Assembly (NCBI RefSeq): GCF_003345655.1
Contig: NZ_QQOH01000006.1
Location: forward strand, 186,001-250,000
Origin: Motiliproteus coralliicola
GTDB taxonomy: Bacteria > Pseudomonadota > Gammaproteobacteria > Pseudomonadales > Balneatricaceae
Length of the DNA: 64,000 nt
Reading direction: 5' to 3'
Positions within the stretch are counted from its first letter, which is position 1. Every line of letters starts with the position of its first letter. Below the pieces are notes generated by a model. It was not told the origin of the DNA, searched no databases, and saw nothing but the letters and a program-made list of their open reading frames with translations. The position numbers and the translations under genes were made by a program. Below are positions 1-13,206 of the stretch, piece by piece.

Positions 1-3784
<3,784 letters not shown>

Positions 3785-3888
3785 CAGCATTCCCCAGCTT
3801 GTGCACCGAATCAAACATAGGGCAGATAAGCGAAGTCGCCTGTCTGCCAGCAACCGTTATTGGCTGAAAACAGCCCAGATATAACGGC

Positions 3889-3917
3889 AAAAAGGCCGGT
3901 GACTTAGGTCACCGGCC
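3889..3917 (-). terminator. rplL-rpoB intercistronic attenuator hairpin
   Basis: On the minus strand a perfect 10-bp stem, GGCCGGTGAC / GTCACCGGCC (3908-3917 with 3894-3903) and a 4-nt loop, is followed by five Ts (3889-3893). It has intrinsic-terminator form but sits between rplL and rpoB. In E. coli a partial terminator at this place lowers rpoBC expression relative to the ribosomal proteins, so the same role is inferred here. Confidence 0.8.
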
Positions 3918-3964
3918 ATGTGCGCAATCGATATTACGCAGCTAACGCCATGGGCGTGAAGTTA

Positions 3965-4336
3965 TTACTTAACTTCAACAGAGGCGCCAGCTTCTTCCAG
4001 AGCCTTCTGCAGCTCTTCAGCTTCTTCCTTGCTAACGCCTTCCTTAACAGGAGCCGGCGCGCCGTCAACAACAGCCTTAGCTTCTTTCAGGCCCAGGCCG
4101 GTAGCAGCACGTACAGCCTTGATGACGTTAACTTTCTTGTCGCCAACAGAAGCCAGAATTACGTCGAACTCGGTCTTCTCTTCAGCAGCGGCGCCACCTT
4201 CGGCACCCGGAGCAGCTACAACAGCAGCGGCAGCAGAAACGCCGAACTTCTCTTCCATGGCGGAAACCAGCTCAGCAACGTCCATTACAGACATTTCGGC
4301 AATTGCGTTGATGATATCTTCTTTAGTCAGAGACAT
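3965..4336 (-). CDS. rplL: 50S ribosomal protein L7/L12
   Basis: Stalk protein of the 50S subunit, present in multiple copies, which recruits translation GTPases. The 123-residue product starts [20 protein letters not shown] (dimerising N-terminal helices), has an Ala/Gly-rich hinge at about 35-52, and ends in the compact C-terminal domain with the conserved [20 protein letters not shown] stretch that contacts factors. It lies 63 bp downstream of rplJ and upstream of the rpoB attenuator, the universal order. Length is normal. Confidence 0.98.
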   Translation of the reverse strand: MSLTKEDIINAIAEMSVMDVAELVSAMEEKFGVSAAAAVVAAPGAEGGAAAEEKTEFDVILASVGDKKVNVIKAVRAATGLGLKEAKAVVDGAPAPVKEGVSKEEAEELQKALEEAGASVEVK

Positions 4337-4399
4337 GATTCAATCCTGATATTACGAGAGCACTGCGTGCTCAAAAAACTTGTATTAGCCGGCCTAAAA

Positions 4400-4894
4400 T
4401 TAAGCGGCTTCTGATTCTTTCTGATCGCGAACTGCCGCAATGGTGCGGACCAGCTTGCCAGCAGAAGCTTCTTGCATAACGCTCATCAGCTTGGCGATCG
4501 CTTCATCGTAAGTCGGCAGGCTTGCCAGTACGTCGATGGAAACTTGATCACCTTCGAAGGCGGCTGCCTTAAGCTCGAGATTTTCGTTCTCTTTGGCGAA
4601 CGCCTTCAGGATGCGCGCACCGGCGCCCGGGTGTTCGTTAGAGAAAGCAATAATGCTCGGGCCGACGAAGTTCTCGTTCAGGCAGGCATAGTCGGTGCCT
4701 TCGAGTGCACGGCGAGCCAGAGTGTTACGCACAACGCGCAGCCACACTCCGCTCTCACGAGCCTGCTTACGCAGTTCTGTCATATCCGCAACGGTTACAC
4801 CGCGCGAATCAGCAACCACGGCAGACAAAGCGCTCTGAGCAGCTTCCTGGACTTCAGCGACGATCGCTTTTTTGTCTTCGAGTCCTAGTGCCAC
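4400..4894 (-). CDS. rplJ: 50S ribosomal protein L10
   Basis: L10 anchors the L7/L12 stalk to 23S rRNA and represses its own operon by binding the leader. I choose the GTG start at 4892-4894 (product [15 protein letters not shown], read with Met), 164 residues, close to the family length of about 165. An AGGAG motif (4903-4907) lies 8 nt upstream. A longer frame starting at ATG 4913-4915 would overlap that ribosome-binding site and add seven non-conserved residues. The body is typical, with [15 protein letters not shown] and the C-terminal [14 protein letters not shown] helix that binds L12 dimers. Confidence 0.95.
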   Translation of the reverse strand: MALGLEDKKAIVAEVQEAAQSALSAVVADSRGVTVADMTELRKQARESGVWLRVVRNTLARRALEGTDYACLNENFVGPSIIAFSNEHPGAGARILKAFAKENENLELKAAAFEGDQVSIDVLASLPTYDEAIAKLMSVMQEASAGKLVRTIAAVRDQKESEAA

Positions 4895-4907
4895 TAGTGG
4901 TACTCCT

Positions 4908-5178
4908 GGATTCAAACCGGAATGTCAGACTGATATCAGCCGACCTCGGTTCTGTTACCTTCCCCCCGATCGCACAAGTCGACGGGGACTGAGTCGGTGT
5001 TGGATCCAGTAAAAATTCTGAATCGGGTCACCATCTGCGCAGGCGCCCCCTCAGGGAGTCATTAAGAAAACCGTTTACACGATCTCCACCTGCGGTCTTT
5101 GACGGCCCTGGCAATCCGTTAACAGATTACCAAGACCCCAAAGTTCTTGGACGCGCCGGATACTATCCAGCGCGTGAA
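4908..5178 (-). promoter_or_regulatory. rplJ leader region (probable L10 leader)
   Basis: This 270-bp non-coding stretch between rplA and rplJ matches the place and size of the region that carries the rplJ promoter and the L10(L12)4-binding leader in other gammaproteobacteria. Minus-strand sequence AAAGACCGCAGGTGGAG (about 5085-5101) resembles the conserved AGACCGCAGG element of the E. coli rplA-rplJ spacer. A CCCTGAGGGGGCGCC run (about 5043-5057) can form a local stem. Folding was not computed, so exact leader boundaries are uncertain. Confidence 0.55.
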
Positions 5179-5874
5179 TTACATTTCCAGGCTAGCCTGG
5201 TCTACCACAAGGCCCGGGCCCATGGTGGTAGAAAGAGTGATCTTCTTGAAGAAAACCCCCTTGGAAGAAGCCGGCTTCATCTTCTTCAGATCAGCAACCA
5301 GCGCTTCAATGTTCTGCTTAACTGCAGCCGCTTCGAAGCCAACCTTGCCAACAGCACCGTGGATAATGCCGTTCTTATCGGTACGGAAACGAACCTGGCC
5401 GGCTTTAGCGTTCTTGACCGCGGTTTCAACATCCGGAGTCACAGTGCCAACCTTCGGGTTAGGCATCAGACCGCGCGGACCCAGAATGGTGCCTAGCTGA
5501 CCAACAACACGCATCGCATCCGGAGTCGCGATAACAACGTCGAAGTTCAGATCGCCACCCTTGATGGATTCGGCCAGATCTTCAAAACCAACTACATCAG
5601 CACCGGCTGCGGTTGCTTTCTCAGCATTTTCGCCCTGGGCGAAAACAGCAACGCGCACGTCTTTACCAGTACCGTTCGGCAGTACGGAAGCGCCACGAAC
5701 AACCTGATCAGATTTACGCGGATCAACACCCAGGTTGACGGCGATTTCGATGGACTCTTTGAACTTAACAGTGGACAGTTCGGACAGCAGGTTTACTGCC
5801 TCAACGATGTCGTACTGCTTACCTGCTTCTACCTTCTCGGCGATCGCCTTGGCGCGCTTAGTCAACTTAGCCAT
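5179..5874 (-). CDS. rplA: 50S ribosomal protein L1
   Basis: L1 forms the mobile L1 stalk at the E site and also represses the rplK-rplA mRNA. The 231-residue product has the standard L1 layout: domain I ([15 protein letters not shown]...), the inserted domain II around [11 protein letters not shown], and the signature [20 protein letters not shown] leading into [12 protein letters not shown]. Its ATG (5872-5874) overlaps the TAA of rplK by one base, which implies translational coupling. Confidence 0.98.
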   Translation of the reverse strand: MAKLTKRAKAIAEKVEAGKQYDIVEAVNLLSELSTVKFKESIEIAVNLGVDPRKSDQVVRGASVLPNGTGKDVRVAVFAQGENAEKATAAGADVVGFEDLAESIKGGDLNFDVVIATPDAMRVVGQLGTILGPRGLMPNPKVGTVTPDVETAVKNAKAGQVRFRTDKNGIIHGAVGKVGFEAAAVKQNIEALVADLKKMKPASSKGVFFKKITLSTTMGPGLVVDQASLEM

Positions 5875-6308
5875 TACTCTACACCCTCCACGTTCAGACC
5901 CATGCTACGGGCAGTACCCGCAATGGTGCGTACCGCTGCATCCATGTCAGACGCAGTCAGGTCAGCCATCTTGGTGGTAGCGATCTCTTCCAGTTGCGCA
6001 CGGTTAACGGTGCCAACTTTCTCAGTGTTCGGACGACCAGAACCGCTCTTCAGGCCTGCGGCCTTCAGTAGCAGAACCGCTGCCGGCGGAGTCTTGGTGA
6101 CAAAAGTAAAGCTGCGATCGGCGTATACGGTGATAACAACCGGAACCGGAAGACCAGCTTCCATACCCTGAGTAGCCGCGTTAAAGGCCTTACAGAATTC
6201 CATGATGTTAACGCCATGCTGACCCAGAGCCGGACCAACGGGCGGACTCGGGTTGGCCTTACCGGCACCTACCTGCAGCTTGATATAAGCTTCGACTTTC
6301 TTAGCCAT
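5874..6308 (-). CDS. rplK: 50S ribosomal protein L11
   Basis: L11 binds 23S rRNA at the GTPase-associated centre and is needed for RelA activation. The 144-residue product begins [20 protein letters not shown], includes the [17 protein letters not shown] segment of the N-terminal domain, and ends with the rRNA-binding domain containing [12 protein letters not shown]. An AGGAAA ribosome-binding site precedes the ATG. It is the first gene of the L11-L1 pair, with a structured spacer upstream. Confidence 0.98.
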   Translation of the reverse strand: MAKKVEAYIKLQVGAGKANPSPPVGPALGQHGVNIMEFCKAFNAATQGMEAGLPVPVVITVYADRSFTFVTKTPPAAVLLLKAAGLKSGSGRPNTEKVGTVNRAQLEEIATTKMADLTASDMDAAVRTIAGTARSMGLNVEGVE

Positions 6309-6389
6309 GATTTTTCCTCAAATGGGTTCAAACGCCTGGCGGCTCCCCGTTAACTCGCTGCCGAAAAACAAAGTGACAGCTACAACAAA

Positions 6390-6419
6390 GCAGCGAGAAG
6401 ACTCTCGCCTTCTCACTGC
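6390..6419 (-). other. nusG-rplK spacer hairpin (possible L11 leader structure)
   Basis: On the minus strand an 11-bp stem (GCAGTGAGAAG with CTTCTCGCTGC, one G-U pair) closes an 8-nt loop, followed by TTTGTTGTAG, too poor in U for a strong terminator. It lies about 80-110 nt before rplK. In E. coli the rplK leader carries a promoter and the L1 repressor site; this hairpin could serve that control or act as partial attenuator. The role is inferred. Confidence 0.45.
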
Positions 6420-6438
6420 CTAAATCCTGCGCTCAGCC

Positions 6439-6981
6439 TTAGTCTTTTTCGACCTGACTGAATTCCAACTCAACCGGAGTTGAACGACCGAAGATCAGCA
6501 CTGCAACCTGCAGACGGCTCTTCTCGTAGTTAACCTCTTCGACCACACCATTAAAGTCTGCAAACGGCCCATCTATAACACGAACCATCTCACCAGCTTC
6601 AAACATGGTCTTCGGACGTGGCTGATCCACACCCGCTTCGACGCGCTGAAGAATCGCATCGGCTTCTTTTTCGGTAATCGGCGCAACACGACCGGGATTT
6701 TTCGGATCTTCACCGATAAAGCCCATCACACGCGGCGTACCTTTTACCAGGTGCCAGGACGCATCATTAAGCTCCATCTGCACCAACACGTAACCGGGGT
6801 AGAATTTGCGCTCAGACTTACGCTTCTGGCCGTTACGCATTTCAACGACCTCTTCGGTCGGAACCAGAATCTCACCGAAGTCGTCCTGCATCCCCTCCAG
6901 CTCAACACGCTCTTTCAAGGATTGCATGACGCGCTTTTCGTAACCCGAATACGCGTGTACGACATACCAACGCTTCGCCAC
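6439..6981 (-). CDS. nusG: transcription termination/antitermination factor NusG
   Basis: NusG binds the RNA polymerase clamp helices and links it to Rho or to ribosomal protein S10. The 180-residue product shows the NGN domain from [18 protein letters not shown] through [20 protein letters not shown], then the KOW domain around [20 protein letters not shown] with the closing [19 protein letters not shown]. It follows secE with only 12 bp between, the usual pair. Confidence 0.98.
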   Translation of the reverse strand: MAKRWYVVHAYSGYEKRVMQSLKERVELEGMQDDFGEILVPTEEVVEMRNGQKRKSERKFYPGYVLVQMELNDASWHLVKGTPRVMGFIGEDPKNPGRVAPITEKEADAILQRVEAGVDQPRPKTMFEAGEMVRVIDGPFADFNGVVEEVNYEKSRLQVAVLIFGRSTPVELEFSQVEKD

Positions 6982-6993
6982 AGCGAGAACCCC

Positions 6994-7362
6994 TTAACCA
7001 ATAATCCCGGAAACCAGCCAACTCAGCAGCGAATCAATCGCCCAGAGCGCCAGCCCCACAAGCAGCACAACCACAACGACGATAGCGGTTGTCTGCGTCG
7101 TCTCCTGGCGAGTCGGCCAGACGACTTTACGAATCTCAACTTTGGCTTCTTTGAATAGATCAAAGAACGCCTTACCTTTGGCGGTCTGAAAAGCAACAAA
7201 ACCTGCCGCCAGCGCCAGCGCCAACAGCGCCAGAACGCGATATAACAGCGACTCTTCTGAGTAGTAGGAATTGCCTGCCACACCCACCGCAACCAGCAGC
7301 GTAACAACAAGCCATTTCACAGAATCAAACTTGGAATCAGTTGAATCCGCTTTTGCGTTCAT
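6994..7362 (-). CDS. secE: preprotein translocase subunit SecE
   Basis: SecE clamps SecY in the inner-membrane SecYEG channel. The 122-residue protein has three hydrophobic segments, as in enterobacterial SecE: about 18-33, 40-60 and 91-115. The conserved cytoplasmic amphipathic helix, FFDLFKEAKVEIRKVVWPTR, precedes the last one; the EIRKVVWPTRQET motif is the family hallmark. It lies between tRNA-Trp and nusG. Confidence 0.97.
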   Translation of the reverse strand: MNAKADSTDSKFDSVKWLVVTLLVAVGVAGNSYYSEESLLYRVLALLALALAAGFVAFQTAKGKAFFDLFKEAKVEIRKVVWPTRQETTQTTAIVVVVVLLVGLALWAIDSLLSWLVSGIIG

Positions 7363-7455
7363 GTGATGGAGCCTCTAAAGACAGACGGAGCTGATAGACC
7401 TATCAACCTTAAGACAAGTTGCCAACCTAACTCTTGATAATTCAGAAAGTTAAGT

Positions 7456-7531
<76 letters not shown>

Positions 7532-7548
7532 GTCACAAAGGGGAGCAA

Positions 7549-7577
7549 ATTATATCCACCCCCCTTTAGCTTTGCAA
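7549..7577 (-). promoter_or_regulatory. promoter for tRNA-Trp/secE/nusG
   Basis: Minus strand: -35 TTGCAA (7572-7577), 17-nt spacer, -10 TATAAT (7549-7554), placing the start about 10-12 nt before tRNA-Trp. It sits in the short gap after the tuf stop codon and would allow transcription independent of the tRNA-tuf promoter. Seen by eye only. Confidence 0.6.
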
Positions 7578-7587
7578 CAAGAAGATG

Positions 7588-8811
<1,224 letters not shown>

Positions 8812-8862
8812 TGCTATCTCCCATCAGACGGACCAATTGATGCTGCATCCTTGAATGCAACA

Positions 8863-8892
8863 AAGGGCAGATATATTGCTATACCTGCCCTT
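8863..8892 (-). other. hairpin between tRNA-Thr(GGU) and tuf
   Basis: Perfect 8-bp stem AAGGGCAG/CTGCCCTT with a 14-nt AT-rich loop in the tRNA-tuf spacer, followed on the minus strand by TGTTGCATTC rather than a U-tract. It may be a processing site that separates tRNAs from tuf mRNA, or a partial attenuator. Confidence 0.45.
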
Positions 8893-8926
8893 CTAGACTT
8901 TCTGCTTACAATTGCAGCCTATGAAA

Positions 8927-9001
8927 TGGAGCTCCAGGGCGGAATTGAACCGCCGACCTCACCCTTACCAAGGGTGTGCTCTACCCCTGAGCTACTGGAG
9001 C
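8927..9001 (-). tRNA. tRNA-Thr (GGU anticodon)
   Basis: A 75-nt cloverleaf with acceptor stem GCTCCAG/CTGGAGC, anticodon loop TTGGTAA (anticodon GGT), TΨC arm GGCGGTTCAATTCCGCC and an encoded CCA end. It is the last of four tRNAs before tuf. Confidence 0.97.
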
Positions 9002-9036
9002 ACATTTCATAACCAACAATGTTGTTACAACTATGT

Positions 9037-9111
<75 letters not shown>

Positions 9112-9136
9112 ATAAGCATATTACCAAGTCGAATAA

Positions 9137-9220
9137 TGGTGGTGAGGGGTGGATTCGAACCACCGAAGCTTGCGCGTCAGATTTACAGTCTGATCCCTTT
9201 GGCCACTCGGGAACCTCACC
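9137..9220 (-). tRNA. tRNA-Tyr (GUA anticodon)
   Basis: An 84-nt class II tRNA with a long variable arm, acceptor stem GGTGAGG/CCTCACC, anticodon loop CTGTAAA (anticodon GTA), TΨC arm GGTGGTTCGAATCCACC and an encoded CCA end. Confidence 0.97.
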
Positions 9221-9276
9221 ACATTTTAATTCGACTTTACGAGATCGAAACTCGCCCTTACACTTCGCTGTTCAGT

Positions 9277-9352
<76 letters not shown>

Positions 9353-9378
9353 TAACAGCGTCGCGTCAGGAGGCGCAA

Positions 9379-9407
9379 ATATTACTCACGGGCCTGGGGT
9401 GTTGCAA
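9379..9407 (-). promoter_or_regulatory. promoter of the tRNA-tuf operon
   Basis: Minus strand: -35 TTGCAA (9402-9407), 17-nt spacer, -10 TAATAT (9379-9384), followed by a GC-rich discriminator (GCGCCTCC) of the type found at stringently controlled stable-RNA promoters. The -10 overlaps the TAA stop of the preceding gene. The predicted start is roughly 20 nt before tRNA-Thr(UGU). Confidence 0.65.
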
Positions 9408-10104
9408 CCCCCAAACAGAGTTTTTTTTCACTTTTTATTTTCGGGTGTTTTTTGACCAGCATTTGGACCCAGTTCGAGCTGATCAAATTATCATCATCAC
9501 TCTGTAATATCAGGAAAAATTGCTCTGCCTGCTGCAGCCCAAATTCCACTTCGGCATCGTATCCCTGCTCGACCAAAGCCTTCGATAACGCCTCTGCCGG
9601 AAGGGCCTCCCGATAGCTTCCCACCAGCAGCTTTTGTTGCTCATCTTCAACCCAGCGTGCATCCAGGCCAACCACCAGCATCGCATCCACTAACTGCTGC
9701 CGCTGTTGCAGATCAGTTGGCGCCATCACAATGACCCGATAGCGCTGCTGCCTGTTTGTGCCAGTGATCGGCTCCAACTCCAACCGCCCCGGTGCATTAT
9801 TGGCTGTGCTCAACGCTATCCCATCGCTACGTTCAAAGGGGCCGAACCGATAACAGTAGCGCGATGATTTTTCGGCCGGCATCTTAATACCGCCTGCAGA
9901 CTGCTTCCCCTTCGTCGCTTGCTCAGCGCCGTCCCGGTGTCTCAACACAGTACTAGGCACCTCTGACAGCAGATCCAGCTCCGGAATACCGCGCAACGCC
10001 TGCTCGGCCCGATCGGCCAACAAACGTCGCCGCTCCTGCTCCTGATAAAACCAACCGTAGAGCACTCCATTGACCAGCAGCAGAATAAGAAACAACCAAC
10101 GCAT
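9382..10104 (-). CDS. membrane-anchored SPOR-like protein
   Basis: 240 residues of unproven function. An N-terminal hydrophobic anchor (about 2-18, RWLFLILLLVNGVLYGW) is followed by a polar periplasmic part. Residues about 85-195 contain two short alpha/beta units (RYRVIVMAPTD..., KLLVGSYREALPAEALSKAL) that look like a diverged SPOR (peptidoglycan-binding) repeat; this is inference from pattern. The ATG overlaps the coaX TGA by 1 nt (ATGA), so it is co-translated with coaX. A protein of this kind next to coaX, upstream of the tRNA-tuf cluster, is also seen in Pseudomonas. Confidence 0.75.
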   Translation of the reverse strand: MRWLFLILLLVNGVLYGWFYQEQERRRLLADRAEQALRGIPELDLLSEVPSTVLRHRDGAEQATKGKQSAGGIKMPAEKSSRYCYRFGPFERSDGIALSTANNAPGRLELEPITGTNRQQRYRVIVMAPTDLQQRQQLVDAMLVVGLDARWVEDEQQKLLVGSYREALPAEALSKALVEQGYDAEVEFGLQQAEQFFLILQSDDDNLISSNWVQMLVKKHPKIKSEKKLCLGVATPQARE

Positions 10105-10859
10105 CAGAATCGCTCCTCCTCATTCGATCCCAGCACCTCAGGCAGCGCCCAATCCAGCCCATCCAACACCAGATCCGGACAATACTCCCCTTTGCCCGCT
10201 GACTCGATAAACGCCGCCCCATCACCACCGGTCACCAGCAACGCCGCCCGGCTACCCAATAGCCGCTCTGCATCACGAACCACCCGCTCGGCTAGCGCAG
10301 CCAGCATCAGTTCAATCCCATGACCGACCGCTTCAGCAGTGCTGCGACCAGGTCGGGTATCCCACCGCTCGGATGATTCGATCGGCAGATGAATCTGGCG
10401 AGTATTACCCAACAACCCCTTGCGCATCAGTCGAAGTCCCGGCGCGATATAGCCGCCCAGATGCTGACCATCAGCATCGACATAGTCGATCGTCACCGCA
10501 CTACCGCAATCCACCACACAGCAACCACCGGGCTGTCGGTTGAAGCCGGCCAACATCGCCAACCAGCGATCGGCCCCCATGGTCGTGTGATCTTGATAGC
10601 TATTGATGACACCGGCCTGGCTTGCCTGGGTTTCCGCCTTGCAGAGCGATAAGCTCCACTGCTGCTGACAGTATTGAGCCAATACCGCCTCCGCCTCGTG
10701 ACAGGCCACCGAGACAACCCGTACCGCAGCAGGTGTATCCAGCCCGCCCCAGGCCTGCCCCAACGCCTGCAGATCGAGTCCCGACGTCGATACAAACCCA
10801 CGCAGCTCACCGCAGCGCCACTTCAACCGGGTATTTCCGATATCGATATCAAGTGTCAT
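10104..10859 (-). CDS. coaX: type III pantothenate kinase
   Basis: Phosphorylates pantothenate, the first step of CoA synthesis. The 251-residue product has the N-terminal phosphate-binding motif DIDIGNTRLKW, the GADRW motif (about 95-99) and DCGSAVTIDYVDADGQHLGGYI, which includes the catalytic and pantothenate-site region, plus GGDGAAF near the C-terminus. It overlaps the end of birA by 11 nt and couples to the SPOR-like gene. The birA-coaX pair is widespread in bacteria lacking CoaA. Confidence 0.95.
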   Translation of the reverse strand: MTLDIDIGNTRLKWRCGELRGFVSTSGLDLQALGQAWGGLDTPAAVRVVSVACHEAEAVLAQYCQQQWSLSLCKAETQASQAGVINSYQDHTTMGADRWLAMLAGFNRQPGGCCVVDCGSAVTIDYVDADGQHLGGYIAPGLRLMRKGLLGNTRQIHLPIESSERWDTRPGRSTAEAVGHGIELMLAALAERVVRDAERLLGSRAALLVTGGDGAAFIESAGKGEYCPDLVLDGLDWALPEVLGSNEEERF

Positions 10860-11829
10860 CGAGACTCCGCAAACTCAGTTCACCGCCATGAAACGCCTGC
10901 TCCCCCTCGTCGGACTGGAGCAACAGCGCACCGGATTCGTTCACCCCGACACAACGACCCTGTACCGTAAAGCTCTCGGTCGACAACCGCACCAGCTGAT
11001 CACGGTGAGCATTATGCTGCTGCCACTGTTCTCGGAAAGGAGCAAAGCCTTGCTGTTCAAACTGCTGCATGGCCGGAATCAGCGCGTTGAGCAATCCCGC
11101 CAGGACCGCATTTCGATCCAGCGGACGTTGGGCTATGGTGACCAGATCGGTCCAGGGCTGATCGATCTCCTGCGCAGCCGTTTGCGGCATCGCCACATTG
11201 ACCCCAACGCCGATCACCACCTGGCAGAGACCCGAAGCGTCGCCACTCATCTCCAACAACACCCCGGCCAATTTACGTCCTCGGAACAGCAGGTCGTTGG
11301 GCCACTTCAACTCGACCCCGTCAACGCCCAGGGCCTGCATCCCTTGCTGCAACGCCAGACCGACCACCAGACTCAGTCCTTCCAGTGCCGCCGCGCCACC
11401 ACTGAACGACCAACTCAACGAGAAGTACAGATTACGCCCAAACGGGCTGGCCCAGTCACGCCCCCGACGCCCCCGCCCGGCAGTTTGCTGCTCGGCCAGA
11501 TAGAGTCGCCCATGGCAGTTCTGTTGCTGAGCCTGCTGCATCGCCAACCGGTTGGTCGAAGGAATCGACAACGCCAACTCGATCTCAGACAGTCCCTGCT
11601 GCGCAGCGGGAGTCAGCCCTTGGCGTAGCTGCTCGATCTGTAACAGATTAATCCCACCGGGAACCCGATAACCGCGCCCCTTCACCGAATGACAATCGAT
11701 CCCCAGCGAATCAAGCTTCTTCAACTGCTTCCAGACCGCGGCCCGACTGACGCCCAACTGCTGCCCCAGCGACTCACCGGAATGAAACTCCCCATCGGCC
11801 AGGATGCTCAGTAACGATTCAAGCGCCAT
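10849..11829 (-). CDS. birA: biotin-[acetyl-CoA-carboxylase] ligase / biotin operon repressor
   Basis: Attaches biotin to the AccB carrier protein and, with its DNA-binding domain, represses biotin genes. The start ATG (11827-11829) follows the folA TGA by one base. It gives 326 residues: winged helix 1-60 (LGQQLGVSRAAVWKQLKKL), catalytic domain with AEQQTAGRGRRGRDW (biotinyl-AMP loop), WPNDLLFRGRKLAGVLLE, and a C-terminal SH3-like domain. A possible upstream start would add 21 residues buried in folA and is not preferred. The intact HTH suggests a bifunctional protein. Confidence 0.95.
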   Translation of the reverse strand: MALESLLSILADGEFHSGESLGQQLGVSRAAVWKQLKKLDSLGIDCHSVKGRGYRVPGGINLLQIEQLRQGLTPAAQQGLSEIELALSIPSTNRLAMQQAQQQNCHGRLYLAEQQTAGRGRRGRDWASPFGRNLYFSLSWSFSGGAAALEGLSLVVGLALQQGMQALGVDGVELKWPNDLLFRGRKLAGVLLEMSGDASGLCQVVIGVGVNVAMPQTAAQEIDQPWTDLVTIAQRPLDRNAVLAGLLNALIPAMQQFEQQGFAPFREQWQQHNAHRDQLVRLSTESFTVQGRCVGVNESGALLLQSDEGEQAFHGGELSLRSLDDT

Positions 11830-11830
11830 C

Positions 11831-12337
11831 TCAAGCTTTCCGTTCCAGTACGATAAAGCTGTAGTCGTAGGGGTTCGGCTCGACCGCCGCAAAGTCTTGC
11901 CGCGACTGCTGCTGCCACTGATCCATCACCAGCTCGGGAAAGTGGGCATCGCCATGAATCTGGTGATGCACCTGGGTCAGATACAGGCGCTGCACCTGCG
12001 GCAACGCCTGCTCGTAAAGATTGGCGCCGCCGATGATCAGTGCTTCATCTGCGCCGTTGATCTCGGAGACAGCCTGGGCCTGCTCGATCGCCTGCTCTAG
12101 CGAGTTCACCACGGTGATACCATCCGCCCGATACTCGGGATCACGACTGACCACCAGGTTGGTCCGTCCCGGCAGGGGCCGACCGATCGATTCATAGGTC
12201 TTGCGCCCCATGATGATCACCTTGCCCATGGTCACCGACTTGAAATACTTCAGGTCCTCCGGCAGATGCCAAGGCAGGGCGTTATTCCGTCCGATGACAC
12301 GGTTATCAGATTGGGCGACGATCAGGGCCAGTTGCAT
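11831..12337 (-). CDS. folA: dihydrofolate reductase
   Basis: Reduces dihydrofolate to tetrahydrofolate with NADPH. The 168-residue product starts MQLALIVAQSDNRVIGRNN and carries the active-site segment LPWHLPEDLKYFK, with D28 equivalent to the catalytic Asp27 of E. coli, then GRKTYESIGRPLPGR (NADPH binding) and ALIIGGANLYEQAL. It opens the folA-birA-coaX unit. thyA, whose by-product it recycles, lies 2 kb away in the same orientation. Confidence 0.96.
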   Translation of the reverse strand: MQLALIVAQSDNRVIGRNNALPWHLPEDLKYFKSVTMGKVIIMGRKTYESIGRPLPGRTNLVVSRDPEYRADGITVVNSLEQAIEQAQAVSEINGADEALIIGGANLYEQALPQVQRLYLTQVHHQIHGDAHFPELVMDQWQQQSRQDFAAVEPNPYDYSFIVLERKA

Positions 12338-12531
12338 ACAAACTCCAGAACAGGGCTAGCGGAACTCTAAAGGAGCCCAGTGTATGTGCAGCCGCGGACC
12401 CTGGCAATTCTCACCCTGAGCGACCGATGCCACCCCAGGTATCACCACAAGCAACCTTGCCAGCTAAACTGGGTCTATTGAGATAGCCGCGCAATACTCG
12501 CCTCATCAACGTTACTGATGGAGCCACCACG

Positions 12532-13185
12532 ATGAAAGCCACCCACCAACACGCCAGCAACCTCGACCTGGATCAACTGACCCGACAACTGGAGCAACAG
12601 CTTCAGGCCGGTGACATCCTGTTCATCTCGATTGATGCGTTTCTGTATAAGCAGGTCGCCAGGGGAACCGGCAGCTGGTGTTCCCACGTCGGCTTTTCCA
12701 TCGTGGAACAGGGGCGCTGGTATGTGCTTGAGAGCAAGGTGCCGCGGGTCAGCAAAACACCGCTACGGGACTTTATCGCACGAAGCTGCAACGGCGAGGT
12801 CGCGGTCCGCCGACTGCCTGCTCCACTGTCTAGCTCACAGATTCAGTCTTTGAAACAGGCCGCAGCCAAGCGCATGGGGCAGTGGTATCACCTGGGCTTC
12901 GACTTCGACTCCAAGCGCCAGTATTGCTCCAAGTTCGTCTATCAGGTCTATCGGGAGGCCCTGGGCGTCGAGCTGGGCAAGGTCCAGACCCTGGAACAGC
13001 TGCTGGAACAGAACCCGCAAGCCTGCGTCGGCTTCTGGCGCTGCTGGTACCTGGGCTTCATCCCCTGGCAACGACGCACCCTGACGCCGACCAGCCAACT
13101 GCACGATCCGCAGTTACGGACCCTGTTCAGCCACAATATCGCGCTGGAATCGATATCCGAGGGAGCGACGACTCAACATGCCTGA
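12532..13185 (+). CDS. YebB/YiiX-type permuted papain-like enzyme
   Basis: 217 residues of the circularly permuted NlpC/P60 superfamily. The expected catalytic elements appear in permuted order: QAGDILF (26-31), H52 in CSHVGFSIV, E67 in LESKVPR, and the nucleophile C132 in QYCSKFVYQVYREA. Such enzymes are candidate amidases or thioesterases acting on lipid or cell-wall substrates, but the substrate here is unknown. No signal peptide is visible, so it is probably cytoplasmic. It stands alone, divergent from folA and convergent with the EamA gene. Confidence 0.8.
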   Translation: MKATHQHASNLDLDQLTRQLEQQLQAGDILFISIDAFLYKQVARGTGSWCSHVGFSIVEQGRWYVLESKVPRVSKTPLRDFIARSCNGEVAVRRLPAPLSSSQIQSLKQAAAKRMGQWYHLGFDFDSKRQYCSKFVYQVYREALGVELGKVQTLEQLLEQNPQACVGFWRCWYLGFIPWQRRTLTPTSQLHDPQLRTLFSHNIALESISEGATTQHA

Positions 13186-13206
13186 GCAGCAGATTTCAAA
13201 AGCGGC

